This document shows positions 43,001 through 52,453 of a stretch of 64,000 nt of DNA, piece after piece. The stretch is from Vibrio sp. B1FLJ16 (lineage in GTDB: Bacteria > Pseudomonadota > Gammaproteobacteria > Enterobacterales > Vibrionaceae): positions 620,001-684,000 of the forward strand of contig NZ_HG992750.1 of NCBI RefSeq assembly GCF_905175385.1, given 5' to 3'. Position 1 is the first letter of the stretch. Each line of letters begins with the position of its first letter. A program made the translations under genes and the position numbers. The notes under the pieces were generated by a model. That model worked only from the letters and a program-made list of their open reading frames with translations. It had not been told where the DNA came from and searched no databases.

Positions 43001-45860
43001 TACAAAGTTCCTAGCCATCAAATCACTTGGTGATCTTCTGACTCAAAAGCCTGACTACTTATTCATGACTAAGCGTTTTAAAACGGCGCAAATTGAGGAA
43101 GAGGATTTTCGTCTCTGGAACCACAACTTCGATCTCGCGAAGACAATTAGAGACAAGCAAACAGATAAGCTAAAGGGCTGGCGTTTTTTTCCGGATACCG
43201 AAACTACCATCATCGTTAAGCTCGGCGGTAATCGAACGTTAGCAACTATTTTAAAAGAGATTCACAATTCGTATGTTGCACCGAACCGACCCAATCCACT
43301 CGGCATCATTGTCGATCCTGCAAAGCCGGAACAGGTGAAAGATCCGGTGAAGGTGCTAGTCAAACAATTACACCCTGACATTCTCGTACCGAGTTGGCGA
43401 GGTGTTTTGTTTATCAGACCGACTGCCGACTTAGCAGAAGACAAAGACCTCAGCGATCTCGTCGGGTTTTCAATGATTACTGCGCAGTACGTAGCAGTAG
43501 GCGGTGGACGGATTGCCGGTGGTACAGAACTCGAAGCCTTTTCAGAGCTTGACGTTTACGCCTACATCCTTAAGCAATCAGAAGTGAGTAATCCCGATGA
43601 TATAAGCAAGAAGGAAAAACCACGGCGTGATGTTCACCTAACCCTGACCAAGTTCGAAGCGATGATTAAACGGACCCAACTGGAGTCCGGTGAGATTGCG
43701 TTCAAACTCGATGCTAAGGATCTCTTCGGTACCACGGCGAGAGATGTTGAACCTGCAAACAGTAATGCAAAGTTCAAGTCTGTTGTCGTCCGAGGAACTT
43801 TGCCACCAAAGAAAGAAAACAAAACCGACGAACCTCGTTCGTTCGAGTTCGGTGCCTGGTTTGAAAAACCCGAAGAGTTCGAGCTTAACGTACTTTTCCT
43901 CAAGAGCCTTGTTATGCACTCGATTCGCGTCGCTCGCTCTAAAGGTAAGATGGCACTCGAAATCGATGCCGATCTTAAATTTGATAATAATGTCAAGTTT
44001 GGTGATTTCATATTCAACCAGATAGATTACGACGGACTAATCGCAAAGCTAAAAGACTTTCGTATCGTTCTTCCATCGTTAGGGGAAGGCGGCGTTCTGG
44101 ATATTGGTGTACCACGCCTTCTGGATTTTGAATTCCCGTCCGTTAATATCAATTTGCCAAAACCAAGGGCACTTAACTTGGGGGGGCTAGAGTTGAAACC
44201 GTATGGACTCGGATACTTTCGTTTCAAGAATCTACCCGATGTTCCAAGCTTCGATACTTCTGCATTCAAAGCACTGCTTTGTGGTCATATATGGCTCGGT
44301 AACTTACCCAATCCTTTTGAATTCGAAGAGGGTTTGGAGGTCGACTTTCCACATATCAAATGCCGCATCGATTTTGGTGAATTGCCGGCACTCGGTGCCG
44401 TCGATGCTAAGGGATTGGTGTTTGATGCGGTGCTGGGCTTCTATCGCTACAAGGATTGCGAGGGCAAAGAATTGTCCCCACCTCGCCCAGTCATCGGTAT
44501 TTCAAGAGCGGCGGCAGAATATATCAAGATTGATTTGTTCCGCTTACTGTCTCTCGAGATCGAGGATTTTCGTTTTGCTCAATACAATGCGCTGAGTGAT
44601 GTCAATAAACCAAAAGATTTCAATGATCCGGTTTCTGCCGTAATGGCAGAGAATGTCCGTATCAAGCTGTTCGGTTGGAATCCTCTTAGCGATGACGATA
44701 TTCTGCAATTTTTGCTCATACAAGGTGAACCCGGTGACAACCGCACGCGCACTACCAAGGGTGCACTCGGTTTCCTTTCTTCTGCTAGCGCCGATAACTT
44801 TATCGGCATTAAGTGGCTGATCCTCGCGCACAATCTTGCGCTCGATCCTAAGGTTCTAAACTATTTAATGTGGACACCGATCGGTGATGATAATACGACG
44901 AATATTATCGAAGAACTTGTCGAGCCGAAGGATAGACTGCCTAGTGCTGGTAATAGGGGTAAAATAAAAGCACAGTTAACCAATGAAGAGTCATGGTTGA
45001 CGGGCGCTGCGTTCAAAATCGGTAGTGGCTTACTCGATACCTGCAGTTTCATCCTTCATGACCAACACTATTATGGTATCTCATTGGCTGCGGACTGGTT
45101 GGAAGAAGCCGTTGGTCAGCGCCGGTTAATCATGGCTTATATCCCTGGACCGACACCGGGTCAAGATCGTTTTCGCACCAATTTCCGAATTCCTGCTCTG
45201 GATTTTCTGGGCGTGCTTAAGTCAGGTGAGTTCGCTATTGAATGGGGAGTGAATCTTGACTTCCTACTTGATGTGGGTTTCCCGTGGTCGACGCAAGGTG
45301 ACTATGACTGGTTCAGGACATTCTCGATTCCGGTTGGTACTTACGAAGCAAAAATGGGTTATTTCTTCGAAAAAACCACTGCGATTTTGCCTTCTGGGGA
45401 ACGGGCGTTAGCTATTTCTGCCGGAATGGGATTCTACGCTGGTTATTACTTTGGGTACTCATCATCGATTATCTGGATCAACGCGGGTATTGGTATTTTC
45501 GGCGTTTTACAGGGCACGCTCGAGTTCGCCTATGAAATGGAAGACAACACCAATTTACCAAATCCTTTCAAAGGGCGGATCCGCAGGATGGAAGTTGTCG
45601 GTGTTCTCGGTATCCTGGCGTATGTCGACGGCGGTATTGATGTCTGGGTTCTTTCGGCTCGGATACGCGCTTCGTTACAAGCTTCAGTTGCAGTAGCCGT
45701 CATTTACATTCCAGGTGGTGTTTCAGCACTGACCTATCAGGCCAATCTTAGTGCTCGTTACTCCGCATCGGTGCGTGTAGGCAAAGGGCCGTTCAAATGG
45801 ACTTTTAGTGTGAGCGGGAGTTATAGCGTTCCAGTCAACGGGCAAGTGCTCCTTAACTAG
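40098..45860 (+). CDS. Giant protein, 1920 residues, unknown function
   Basis: An AAAAGGGG site precedes the ATG. There is no signal peptide. Residues 1-450 are beta-rich (LYLFGKELSVSES, GELSLWLKPGSNKIQIWF). A basic patch, RKRRKNRKNDRLKK, lies near 375. About 640-1000 is strongly helical and probably coiled coil (LFERFEAIWNGG, QKLKQHLKIIKEEIVRF, EVYNGIKTIADTVKSYKE). From about 1170 on it is again beta-rich with amphipathic strands (LDIGVPRLLDFEFPSVNINL, FEFEEGLEVDFPHIKCRIDF), and the last 250 residues become hydrophobic and glycine-rich (SAGMGFYAGYYFGYSSSI, VGVLGILAYVDGGIDVWV), which could cross or coat a membrane. I recognise no family. It lies 11 bp before the next giant gene. Confidence 0.75.
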   Translation: MATLYLFGKELSVSESDTQSEPSPIENGLGELSLWLKPGSNKIQIWFEGDVPLGYVSFKATFNCRIKQEWVELIPFDSDALPIAQTVRVLPTYLNQSGNDLELLIQAMPHESKLGVGFYDEYKIAEQTLGHAGFGSATEASLISWVSEINEAYIGFSIGSDATKHKIIFLNNSTNNTTGNVSVSHIFDTEEELGDGFVHEQSLAFIKAIATDKKIEAYLTAVDGALWLHADILDTKLSGIDGKIKTNNQLLYQYALVNGQLVTSSTHDGVLWDTTLSWRGADKGDYEPAVVMPRLMDESGLPLAFVGNDPYRFEKGIPIIFRRGLKCEIAEWLDPEDLELTNAAVVVGRFGSDGEPASIEGRLRRIDPLTVSRKRRKNRKNDRLKKPSWMNLNDHSVKLFRGPWEIHGIALGTFLEWSKSDANPSDDGIACSLEFSRIDDSASQDMPIFVKSNVKLTDSGVWTLVSQLEERDVTRKDGKEHERVGRRTASPVVAGDPLLPAIDTNYALANMTGRGRQQQFIKTEGDAWVAGEVGQQYTGGLFSQDKMDDQRHRSGTRIGAPETQRFHDVIDVPPLKALSPHDTGRTGVTLIPVQQPRAVGAEAVTNADLFTDNQIASDLKKMSTFLFGGTGEKDNEIVKTFTDPLKAPNKNFSDLFERFEAIWNGGKVYIEYLNGKGKLKNELPEVEKAYVALRLFLSSPLPKADDPVLEYKFDQAAQSLRELARQQRWPAGLDVTMQKIETQLLTVTEAELKQWWTNRTIPSLTNDEAEIILEYLWRPADQALYRSAVRLLVTDVQKLKQHLKIIKEEIVRFPRTWNNNVNKQLEAIPGLLKQGIEERFDAIVNYWSQQVKKGAEAELDRLWSQYGNKLTDQVYETLVEYQAAAGKAVEVYNGIKTIADTVKSYKEIIEDPAKRDAVINAWRNAVKDDLEKVAWQRLNELRERYIGENEEELIERIADVYLFAERIHTKFLAIKSLGDLLTQKPDYLFMTKRFKTAQIEEEDFRLWNHNFDLAKTIRDKQTDKLKGWRFFPDTETTIIVKLGGNRTLATILKEIHNSYVAPNRPNPLGIIVDPAKPEQVKDPVKVLVKQLHPDILVPSWRGVLFIRPTADLAEDKDLSDLVGFSMITAQYVAVGGGRIAGGTELEAFSELDVYAYILKQSEVSNPDDISKKEKPRRDVHLTLTKFEAMIKRTQLESGEIAFKLDAKDLFGTTARDVEPANSNAKFKSVVVRGTLPPKKENKTDEPRSFEFGAWFEKPEEFELNVLFLKSLVMHSIRVARSKGKMALEIDADLKFDNNVKFGDFIFNQIDYDGLIAKLKDFRIVLPSLGEGGVLDIGVPRLLDFEFPSVNINLPKPRALNLGGLELKPYGLGYFRFKNLPDVPSFDTSAFKALLCGHIWLGNLPNPFEFEEGLEVDFPHIKCRIDFGELPALGAVDAKGLVFDAVLGFYRYKDCEGKELSPPRPVIGISRAAAEYIKIDLFRLLSLEIEDFRFAQYNALSDVNKPKDFNDPVSAVMAENVRIKLFGWNPLSDDDILQFLLIQGEPGDNRTRTTKGALGFLSSASADNFIGIKWLILAHNLALDPKVLNYLMWTPIGDDNTTNIIEELVEPKDRLPSAGNRGKIKAQLTNEESWLTGAAFKIGSGLLDTCSFILHDQHYYGISLAADWLEEAVGQRRLIMAYIPGPTPGQDRFRTNFRIPALDFLGVLKSGEFAIEWGVNLDFLLDVGFPWSTQGDYDWFRTFSIPVGTYEAKMGYFFEKTTAILPSGERALAISAGMGFYAGYYFGYSSSIIWINAGIGIFGVLQGTLEFAYEMEDNTNLPNPFKGRIRRMEVVGVLGILAYVDGGIDVWVLSARIRASLQASVAVAVIYIPGGVSALTYQANLSARYSASVRVGKGPFKWTFSVSGSYSVPVNGQVLLN

Positions 45861-45871
45861 GTATATAAAGA

Positions 45872-48800
45872 ATGACAGAGCAGAATTCAAAACCAATCTT
45901 CGTATCTTTTGACTTCTACCATGCAGGTATCTATTCGGTGGATCAATCGGGTGTTCGTGAGCGAGGTGATCGAGAAAGTTATGCGCACGAAAATCCGTAT
46001 GTTTATGTTATCGCCAATGCCTATATTCTCCGTGCAGTTAAAAATACACCGGATGGCCGCCCAGTACCGGTACCCGGTACGGAGTCTTTTTTGACTTTCG
46101 AGGAATATCTCAAAAATTGGCTAGATGGTGATGAAAGTACCGATGTTCATTATGTGACCGCCGATCGGGAAACGATTAACTCTATATATAAGAGTATCCC
46201 TGAGAGTGAAAACGACTCAAATGTGGTTCTTGAGCGCATTCCAGTGCCATTTCCACGCCATACCGCACTTTCGCTTAAGATGAAATTGACACAAGCCAAC
46301 CGTCCTCCAGTGGTCTATGACCGGACACATACTATCGGCGAAGCCGTCGCGCCATTCAAATTGTCAACGAAAGACTGGTTTCGCTTTGCAGCACAAAACT
46401 TCATAGAGATACCGATAACCAAAATGGGTGCCGTCCCTGTTGAAGGTGGTGACATCAATTCTGCAGCCGACGTGATCACCACGGCTCAAGGCAAAGAAAT
46501 TCTTGATTGGGCAGGACTTATCTTGCAAGACATTCTCGGCAAACCGGAAGGTGATCGTTCCGATGTGGAACAGACCATCATGTCGCTTGTTCCCGGTGTC
46601 AAGGTTGATACGGTCGCTCAAGTATTGCGTAATGGCGATCCATTCAAGGGATGGGAAATCGTGCATCTGCTTCGTCGGCTACCGCGGGAAGATAGTCAAG
46701 CGATCGGTCCGCATAAGTACACGCCTCCAAAACCTGTTTATTCACGTGAACAGCTTGAAAAGCTTGAGAAACACTATACAAAACTGCAAGACGATCCGGC
46801 TAAACAATCGGAACTGTTTAAACAGGTGTTTGGTGATGCATTGGGCGATGGCGGTGACACTTATGCAGAATTTCTTGGTCGCGAATTTGGCCTCAACTAC
46901 AAACGCGCAAGCGATATAGGTCAGCCCGAGGTGGTTGCCGAGGTGCTTAAAAACCTGCAACAGGGCGTCACCGATTTATTTGCATACGGAGAACGTCTGC
47001 GCTGGCCAAAACCAGATGCAATATCAGCTGGACCCAACAACAAAGATTTAATGATTCTGCGTCCCGATAATGGTGATGGATGGTGCACTACCAACGCTCA
47101 ATCATTGCTCGGACAAGTGTTTCGAATCGGTCCGCTTGATCACAAGTTCGGTCTTGAGGATATAGAAGTTGAAAGCGTTAAGGTTGGAGGGGAATCACTG
47201 AAAAAGTTGAGCGGTGATGTTGATGATGAGGCAACCAAAAAAGTTGCTCAAGGCTTCAAGACATTGATGACAGAACTCCAGTACGCATCGCAAAATGATC
47301 TTAGCTTTTCAGCGAAACTTGAACGCGACAAACGAAACCCAGACGGCATAATCTCTTATGTACCCAAAGGTGTCGCTGGCGATACTTCCGCCAGTTTGAA
47401 ATCTCCGAAAGGTAAACAGATCGTTCGTATACCGACATCGCTTCTCGATGCACTAGAAACCAAGCGTCGTGTTTCGTTCCCACCAGCATTCCACGAACGC
47501 AGCTCGGATAAACCTAGAAAGGACAATGCGTTTCGCATCGAAAGCCCACCGCGTCGTTTGCTCGAACCCAAATCACTTTTTACAAATGGTGAATACATCC
47601 TTGAGTCTAAAAAAGACCAGGGTCACAAATACCGGCCTTCTGTATCCTTCAAAGTACAAGTACGTCGCATTGGCATGGTTGGGCTAAACGGCAATGCTAA
47701 AGCCATCTACGAATTCAATCTAGCGAACCAGCTTCATAGAGATGACCATGCTGTATTCCATGCTCGTCTTTTATCCGCAATTAGTGGCGCAACGTCTCTA
47801 CCAACTGAGCTTTGGGTATCCCAGTTTGAAAGCGATGGACAAACCGTTGCTGTACCTAAGGACTATAAACTTACGAAGTCGAGCTTTATAGATCTTAATG
47901 GTACGGGTTCTTATTACGGCACCGATGCCAATGGGCAGACTTTCTTCCGCATTGTCGATAGGCAAACAGATGAGGCCAAGCAGCTTGGAACCTTGTTAGG
48001 TAATATTCCCGAGGCTAAAAATCCAAACGAAACAACGGTCTTTACGCTTGATCTCGTAATGGGTGTCGGGCGCAGCTCGGCATTCAATGTGCTAGAAGTT
48101 TTAAGGCAAGCGGATTTCGACAAAGAAGGTTTAACGTTTCATCCGAATTCGGTCTTCACAACAAAGCTCAGTTTGTCAGCCGAGCGTATTCATGAACGCT
48201 TCAACCTTACACTTAATCCACATCCGCAGACGCCGGATGAAGACGGCGATCTCGATAATAACCCGAATGAGAATGCAGACGGAATCTTCGATGATTTTGC
48301 TAACTTCAATAAGTTGCGTCTCTACCTTGAGGATCCTAACGACCATAATACACCGGCCATCTCACTGACTTATCCCTCGGCGCTGTTGCCGCTACCATTG
48401 CGTACTGATACTGATACAAAAGATCATCTTCAAGTTCATGAGTATTCTGAATGGTCATCCGGCAATCCACACTTCAGTTATTGGATACCTCATCAGTTCT
48501 CAGAAGAGATAGTCGGTAATGAAGAAGATCATGATACTTATTCGAATCATGAAGATACAACCGAGGTTGGCCGTTATCTGGTTCGCCTAAAAGCCGGCCA
48601 GCAATGGCAACTTAACGGGCATATCGAAAACGGTTATAGCTATCGAGTTTGGCTCGACAGCCTGAATATCGATTTACCACTTTCAGATGATATTCGTCAT
48701 ATAGCAGGTGTGGTGAATCGCCAAGAAACCGAGATCAAGGACGATGTTAAGGAGCCTAAACCTGTCAGTCCAGCCATTGTCTTTACCCATGTAATCAACG

Positions 48801-49384
48801 ATGACGGCACGAATGAACGTGTGGTTCTTCGACTTAACCGCGAATATGCCAAAGAAGCATTGGCCGCCTACGAAAATGTTACGAAGGATCCAGTCACCGA
48901 TGAAAAGGTACTGCCAGGTAAACGACCCGCACAGTTGCGTGAGTTGTATGATGCCTTGATGGATATTCACCGCGCGGCTACCGGCATCAATCCTGATACA
49001 GATGTTGATGCCGGTGCACTTAGATTAGTGCTTGAACGGTGGAATTTTGATAACAATAAAAATGTGCCACGCGCCGATGCATTTAGGTTCCCTGAGATGG
49101 AACGCGAATTCCCCGATATTGTTGGTAACCTGTTATTACGGGATCGGGGAACTTTTGATGTGCCACCCAGCAAAGTGACACCTTGGACAGATCTGCTTAG
49201 TGATTCATTCGGTGGTTCAAACGGATTCCGTGCAAAATTGGAAAAGGCAATCGATGACAAAAATCACCCTGCATTCGAGAATATCAATATAAGTCTGGGC
49301 CCGGGAAACCCATGGTTTGGACACATGATGATGCGGGTAATACATCGATTTCTCAGTCGACGAACCTACTTCGTTTGGGCATGA
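45872..49384 (+). CDS. Giant protein, 1170 residues in zero frame, unknown function
   Basis: It begins MTEQNSKPIFVSFDFYHAGI, with no signal peptide and only a weak ribosome binding site, so translation may be coupled to the gene before. It is mostly beta-strand and loop, with an acidic Asp/Asn-rich stretch near residue 790 (DEDGDLDNNPNENADG) that looks able to bind calcium. The frame stops at 49384, but its last 73 bases overlap the next frame, and a GGGAAAC heptamer at 49303-49309 (read G GGA AAC in this frame) is a canonical -1 slip site. A slip gives one chain of about 2170 residues (45872-52386). The alternative is a simple decay frameshift. Confidence 0.7.
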   Translation: MTEQNSKPIFVSFDFYHAGIYSVDQSGVRERGDRESYAHENPYVYVIANAYILRAVKNTPDGRPVPVPGTESFLTFEEYLKNWLDGDESTDVHYVTADRETINSIYKSIPESENDSNVVLERIPVPFPRHTALSLKMKLTQANRPPVVYDRTHTIGEAVAPFKLSTKDWFRFAAQNFIEIPITKMGAVPVEGGDINSAADVITTAQGKEILDWAGLILQDILGKPEGDRSDVEQTIMSLVPGVKVDTVAQVLRNGDPFKGWEIVHLLRRLPREDSQAIGPHKYTPPKPVYSREQLEKLEKHYTKLQDDPAKQSELFKQVFGDALGDGGDTYAEFLGREFGLNYKRASDIGQPEVVAEVLKNLQQGVTDLFAYGERLRWPKPDAISAGPNNKDLMILRPDNGDGWCTTNAQSLLGQVFRIGPLDHKFGLEDIEVESVKVGGESLKKLSGDVDDEATKKVAQGFKTLMTELQYASQNDLSFSAKLERDKRNPDGIISYVPKGVAGDTSASLKSPKGKQIVRIPTSLLDALETKRRVSFPPAFHERSSDKPRKDNAFRIESPPRRLLEPKSLFTNGEYILESKKDQGHKYRPSVSFKVQVRRIGMVGLNGNAKAIYEFNLANQLHRDDHAVFHARLLSAISGATSLPTELWVSQFESDGQTVAVPKDYKLTKSSFIDLNGTGSYYGTDANGQTFFRIVDRQTDEAKQLGTLLGNIPEAKNPNETTVFTLDLVMGVGRSSAFNVLEVLRQADFDKEGLTFHPNSVFTTKLSLSAERIHERFNLTLNPHPQTPDEDGDLDNNPNENADGIFDDFANFNKLRLYLEDPNDHNTPAISLTYPSALLPLPLRTDTDTKDHLQVHEYSEWSSGNPHFSYWIPHQFSEEIVGNEEDHDTYSNHEDTTEVGRYLVRLKAGQQWQLNGHIENGYSYRVWLDSLNIDLPLSDDIRHIAGVVNRQETEIKDDVKEPKPVSPAIVFTHVINDDGTNERVVLRLNREYAKEALAAYENVTKDPVTDEKVLPGKRPAQLRELYDALMDIHRAATGINPDTDVDAGALRLVLERWNFDNNKNVPRADAFRFPEMEREFPDIVGNLLLRDRGTFDVPPSKVTPWTDLLSDSFGGSNGFRAKLEKAIDDKNHPAFENINISLGPGNPWFGHMMMRVIHRFLSRRTYFVWA

Positions 49385-52300
49385 TCATTCGCCGCCCAAA
49401 ACATATGGTGTCGCCCGAACTGACAACCGGCACACTCGCGGTCTTGTTAAAGCAGGATGCGAACGAGTCAGATAAGCTGCCGCGTATCGATGACGCCGAT
49501 CAAGATGAAGCCTTCCGTGAAGATCTGAAAAATTCAGCAGTAATGGCGACCCAAAAATATCTCGCCGCCGCTGGTCGTACAATGTATGCCGAAGGCGCTT
49601 CGCAACTTCACAAATCTTTCCATTGGGTGCGTAGTACACCGTTCGATATTGAGGAAGAAGATCCTTCGGGTATCCCGACCTCGTCAGGTGATAAATCGGC
49701 GCTGGAAGAAGATCTTCCCGCAACTCGTCGTCGGCGTCTATTCGGTGAAATAGTTGACCTTGCTGATTTCCCAAGTGGAATGCGATCGCGAGTCGAGAAA
49801 ACTGTTGAACTCTACTATGTGCTGTTCGGATTCCTTCCCGTAGCTAAACATCCACACTTCATCGATGCGCAAACGACTTCAGAATTTCTTCGGTTCCTAA
49901 TTGAACTGTTATCGGATATTGCTGCCGGCCATCGTCTTGAGCGTTTTGGTATTGATGTATCAGATTTACAGGCCGAAAAATATCTTGAACTTAAATTCCG
50001 TGCAGAAACAATTCGAGATAGGTTGGCGAATAAACTGGTTAGTGATTTTGTTGCGCGCGTTGATGACAGAGAAGGTCTGTTGGGTGAAGACAAACCACAA
50101 TCAGAAGAGGCGCGGGCGCTATTTAAGAAAGTCGATGATCAAGTCAATGAGCTTATGAACAGTGATGGCAACAGGAGCATTACTGATGCCATTAAAGGTG
50201 CGCTGAAACGCGATCTGTCATTGTTCAATTGGGCTAAGGCACTCGGTGTTGGTGTGTTCGATAAAGAGTCTTTTTCGGAAAGGCTTTATAGCTTAATGAT
50301 CCACAAGAAAGTGCGTAAAGACCGTATCGTTAACGGTGCGTTGCCTGGTGGACCGACAGATGAAACAAGGTCTAACCAGTTGCGACCACTGACTTTTCCA
50401 CACTTTCTTGGAAGGCCTGGCAACATTGATACAGGGGTGAAAGCTAACCGTTTCTTCTTAGAGATCCTTGATGACAAACGTTATGACAATGATTTTGAGA
50501 TAGCAGAAGCTACGTATGATCAAAATAATCGCATGACAGCCCGCGGCGGTGCCTATGGAAGAACTGCGGAAAGTTTAATCGAAATTAAGGATACCTATCC
50601 AACCGACTACGAAGCTGAAGCGGCTAAGCCATTCGAACCGCGAAGCGTTGAAGTGGATGTTGTTCACTACAATCCCGAATGGCGATACAAGAAGAAGAAT
50701 GATCCTAGTGGTCAATTAGTTAAGAAATATGTACTGCCATCTCGGGATGCGCCAGAAACTCCACAAGTATTGGAGCCTGATCTCGATGAAATTGTTGACG
50801 ACAATGATCGTACACCTAATCCCTGGTTCTCTGAATTTCCACCAGAAAATGTCGAAGGAAAAGATACGCATGTTCGGTTCAAAGAACGGATTAAAGAATT
50901 GCTGGTAGATGGGCGACCGCACCCGGACGATGCAGAAAAGTATGAATTTGAAGCGAAGAAGCCACACATTGAAGGCAATGTGGAATTGAAACATATGGAA
51001 GACAGCTTTGCTGTGGCTGAGTTTGATCCTAAACATCACCCTGGTGAAGGTTCGCCGAGTGACGGTTGGTATCATGCAGATAGTTACCTCACGCACTTCA
51101 CTTTCATCATTGATGGTGATGAGGAAACGCGTCAGTCGGGTGGTTCAGCCGATATGTACGACGGCTTCTTGAACGATACCTATGTTATCGAAGTTGATTC
51201 TCGTGAAAAAGCTTTCGATGGTGAAGAAAGTAAAGAGCAGGCTTCTTTTAAGGGTGGGAAGGGACTTCGTAACAGGTTCGTTCACCAACAGACGTTAAAT
51301 GAGCAGGGCAAAGTAAAGGAAGCCGAAAACGAAACCTATACAATCTCATTGAAAGATGCATTGGATGAGATCGAGGCTTGGGCCCTAGAGCCTGGAAAGT
51401 TAGATAAAGTATTAAAAGATAATATCCCCTCGAAGGAGCATCGCGTATCTATCCTCCGGCCGAACAAACGACAGAAAAATAACTCAATTAACTCTAAAGT
51501 AGATCAACGCGTTGAAGCACGTTATACAATGCGCCGTAAGATCGACGGTCAGGAGAGCAACCTACATGTAAAAGGACTCAAAACAGACGGCGAATCAGGC
51601 AAGGTGAGCGCCCTCGGTTCCGTCGTCGCAGTCGATGCGTTTCGTATGTACTCGAAGGATGGTGAGGATCAAGAAAATGACTACGGCCGAATCGTTCTTC
51701 GTGTTACCGTGCTAGATGACCCATGGCGTCATACTCGATGCAGAGTGCGCGTTTTAAGAAACGATGTTGATGTCGATGGTGATATCGATCCAGACATCAA
51801 TCCGGACTTCGTTATGACTTCACCCAACTCGGATTGGGCGATCTATCCATCTTACTTCATCATCTATAGTGAAGATAAGGTGCTTGACTTCGCTGAACCA
51901 ATACGTGCACTTAAAGTGATTTCGGATGACCCGCAAAAAGCTGCCACAGAATGGTCTGCTATGCATAAAGGTACGAAAGACTTTGGTCCGATGTTGCATA
52001 ACGTTTTAACACAGCAATTCACCGATGATGAGTGTAAAAAGCGTCCTTACTGGAATACCGACAAATTGATCCGCCATAGCATCACTATTGATGGTGTTGT
52101 GGGAATGATGATTGACGACCAACATCCGAGCTGGACTATCGAAGGTAAGGATTCGGACGAAAAAATCCATGAGCGTCATGACCTCATCATTAAGCAGAAT
52201 CTACGAAGCGCTACCAATTCGCGCCTTCCCTCCACTGAAGAAGGTATGGCGCAACTGACCAGCAGGTTACGTAAAGAACTCATCCGCACGGACATGCCGA

Positions 52301-52386
52301 ATATTGTCGTCACTTGGTACGATGAACAGGAAGTTCCGCTGATGGAAATCAATTGGCCGGTCGTTTGGCAAGATGGTGAAGTTTAA
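49312..52386 (+). CDS. Giant protein, 1024-residue frame, probably continuation of the previous one
   Basis: The first ATG at 49312 has no ribosome binding site (it is preceded by GGGCCCGGGAAACCC), so independent initiation is unlikely. The sequence from WTHDDAGNTSIS onward reads smoothly on from the -1 frame of the gene before. It is a beta-rich protein with helical stretches near 100-330 (LIELLSDIAAGHRLERFG, KLVSDFVARVDD). A second acidic Asp-rich run, DVDVDGDIDPDINPD, lies near residue 820, echoing that in the upstream frame. It ends EINWPVVWQDGEV. I recognise no family. As the C-terminal half of a 2170-residue protein it would be made only after a frameshift. Confidence 0.65.
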   Translation: MVWTHDDAGNTSISQSTNLLRLGMIIRRPKHMVSPELTTGTLAVLLKQDANESDKLPRIDDADQDEAFREDLKNSAVMATQKYLAAAGRTMYAEGASQLHKSFHWVRSTPFDIEEEDPSGIPTSSGDKSALEEDLPATRRRRLFGEIVDLADFPSGMRSRVEKTVELYYVLFGFLPVAKHPHFIDAQTTSEFLRFLIELLSDIAAGHRLERFGIDVSDLQAEKYLELKFRAETIRDRLANKLVSDFVARVDDREGLLGEDKPQSEEARALFKKVDDQVNELMNSDGNRSITDAIKGALKRDLSLFNWAKALGVGVFDKESFSERLYSLMIHKKVRKDRIVNGALPGGPTDETRSNQLRPLTFPHFLGRPGNIDTGVKANRFFLEILDDKRYDNDFEIAEATYDQNNRMTARGGAYGRTAESLIEIKDTYPTDYEAEAAKPFEPRSVEVDVVHYNPEWRYKKKNDPSGQLVKKYVLPSRDAPETPQVLEPDLDEIVDDNDRTPNPWFSEFPPENVEGKDTHVRFKERIKELLVDGRPHPDDAEKYEFEAKKPHIEGNVELKHMEDSFAVAEFDPKHHPGEGSPSDGWYHADSYLTHFTFIIDGDEETRQSGGSADMYDGFLNDTYVIEVDSREKAFDGEESKEQASFKGGKGLRNRFVHQQTLNEQGKVKEAENETYTISLKDALDEIEAWALEPGKLDKVLKDNIPSKEHRVSILRPNKRQKNNSINSKVDQRVEARYTMRRKIDGQESNLHVKGLKTDGESGKVSALGSVVAVDAFRMYSKDGEDQENDYGRIVLRVTVLDDPWRHTRCRVRVLRNDVDVDGDIDPDINPDFVMTSPNSDWAIYPSYFIIYSEDKVLDFAEPIRALKVISDDPQKAATEWSAMHKGTKDFGPMLHNVLTQQFTDDECKKRPYWNTDKLIRHSITIDGVVGMMIDDQHPSWTIEGKDSDEKIHERHDLIIKQNLRSATNSRLPSTEEGMAQLTSRLRKELIRTDMPNIVVTWYDEQEVPLMEINWPVVWQDGEV

Positions 52387-52453
52387 GTGACATTGACATT
52401 GAGATTTAAGATCTCGATGTGCATGAATTTTATTTGAATAAGGAACTATAGTG

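Noticed and set aside
43634-44017. 127-codon minus-strand frame inside the 1920-residue gene
   Set aside because: Antisense shadow: long sense frame, no start signal, no recognisable protein features.
49385-49774. 129-codon open frame on the minus strand inside the 1024-residue gene
   Set aside because: It is the antisense of a long coding frame, has no ribosome binding site, and its codon pattern looks like a mirror of the sense gene.
40098-52386. Phage structural or contractile-tail genes
   Set aside because: No sheath, tube, baseplate, LysM or ATPase motif could be recognised, and no phage head or lysis genes are near. Left as unknown.
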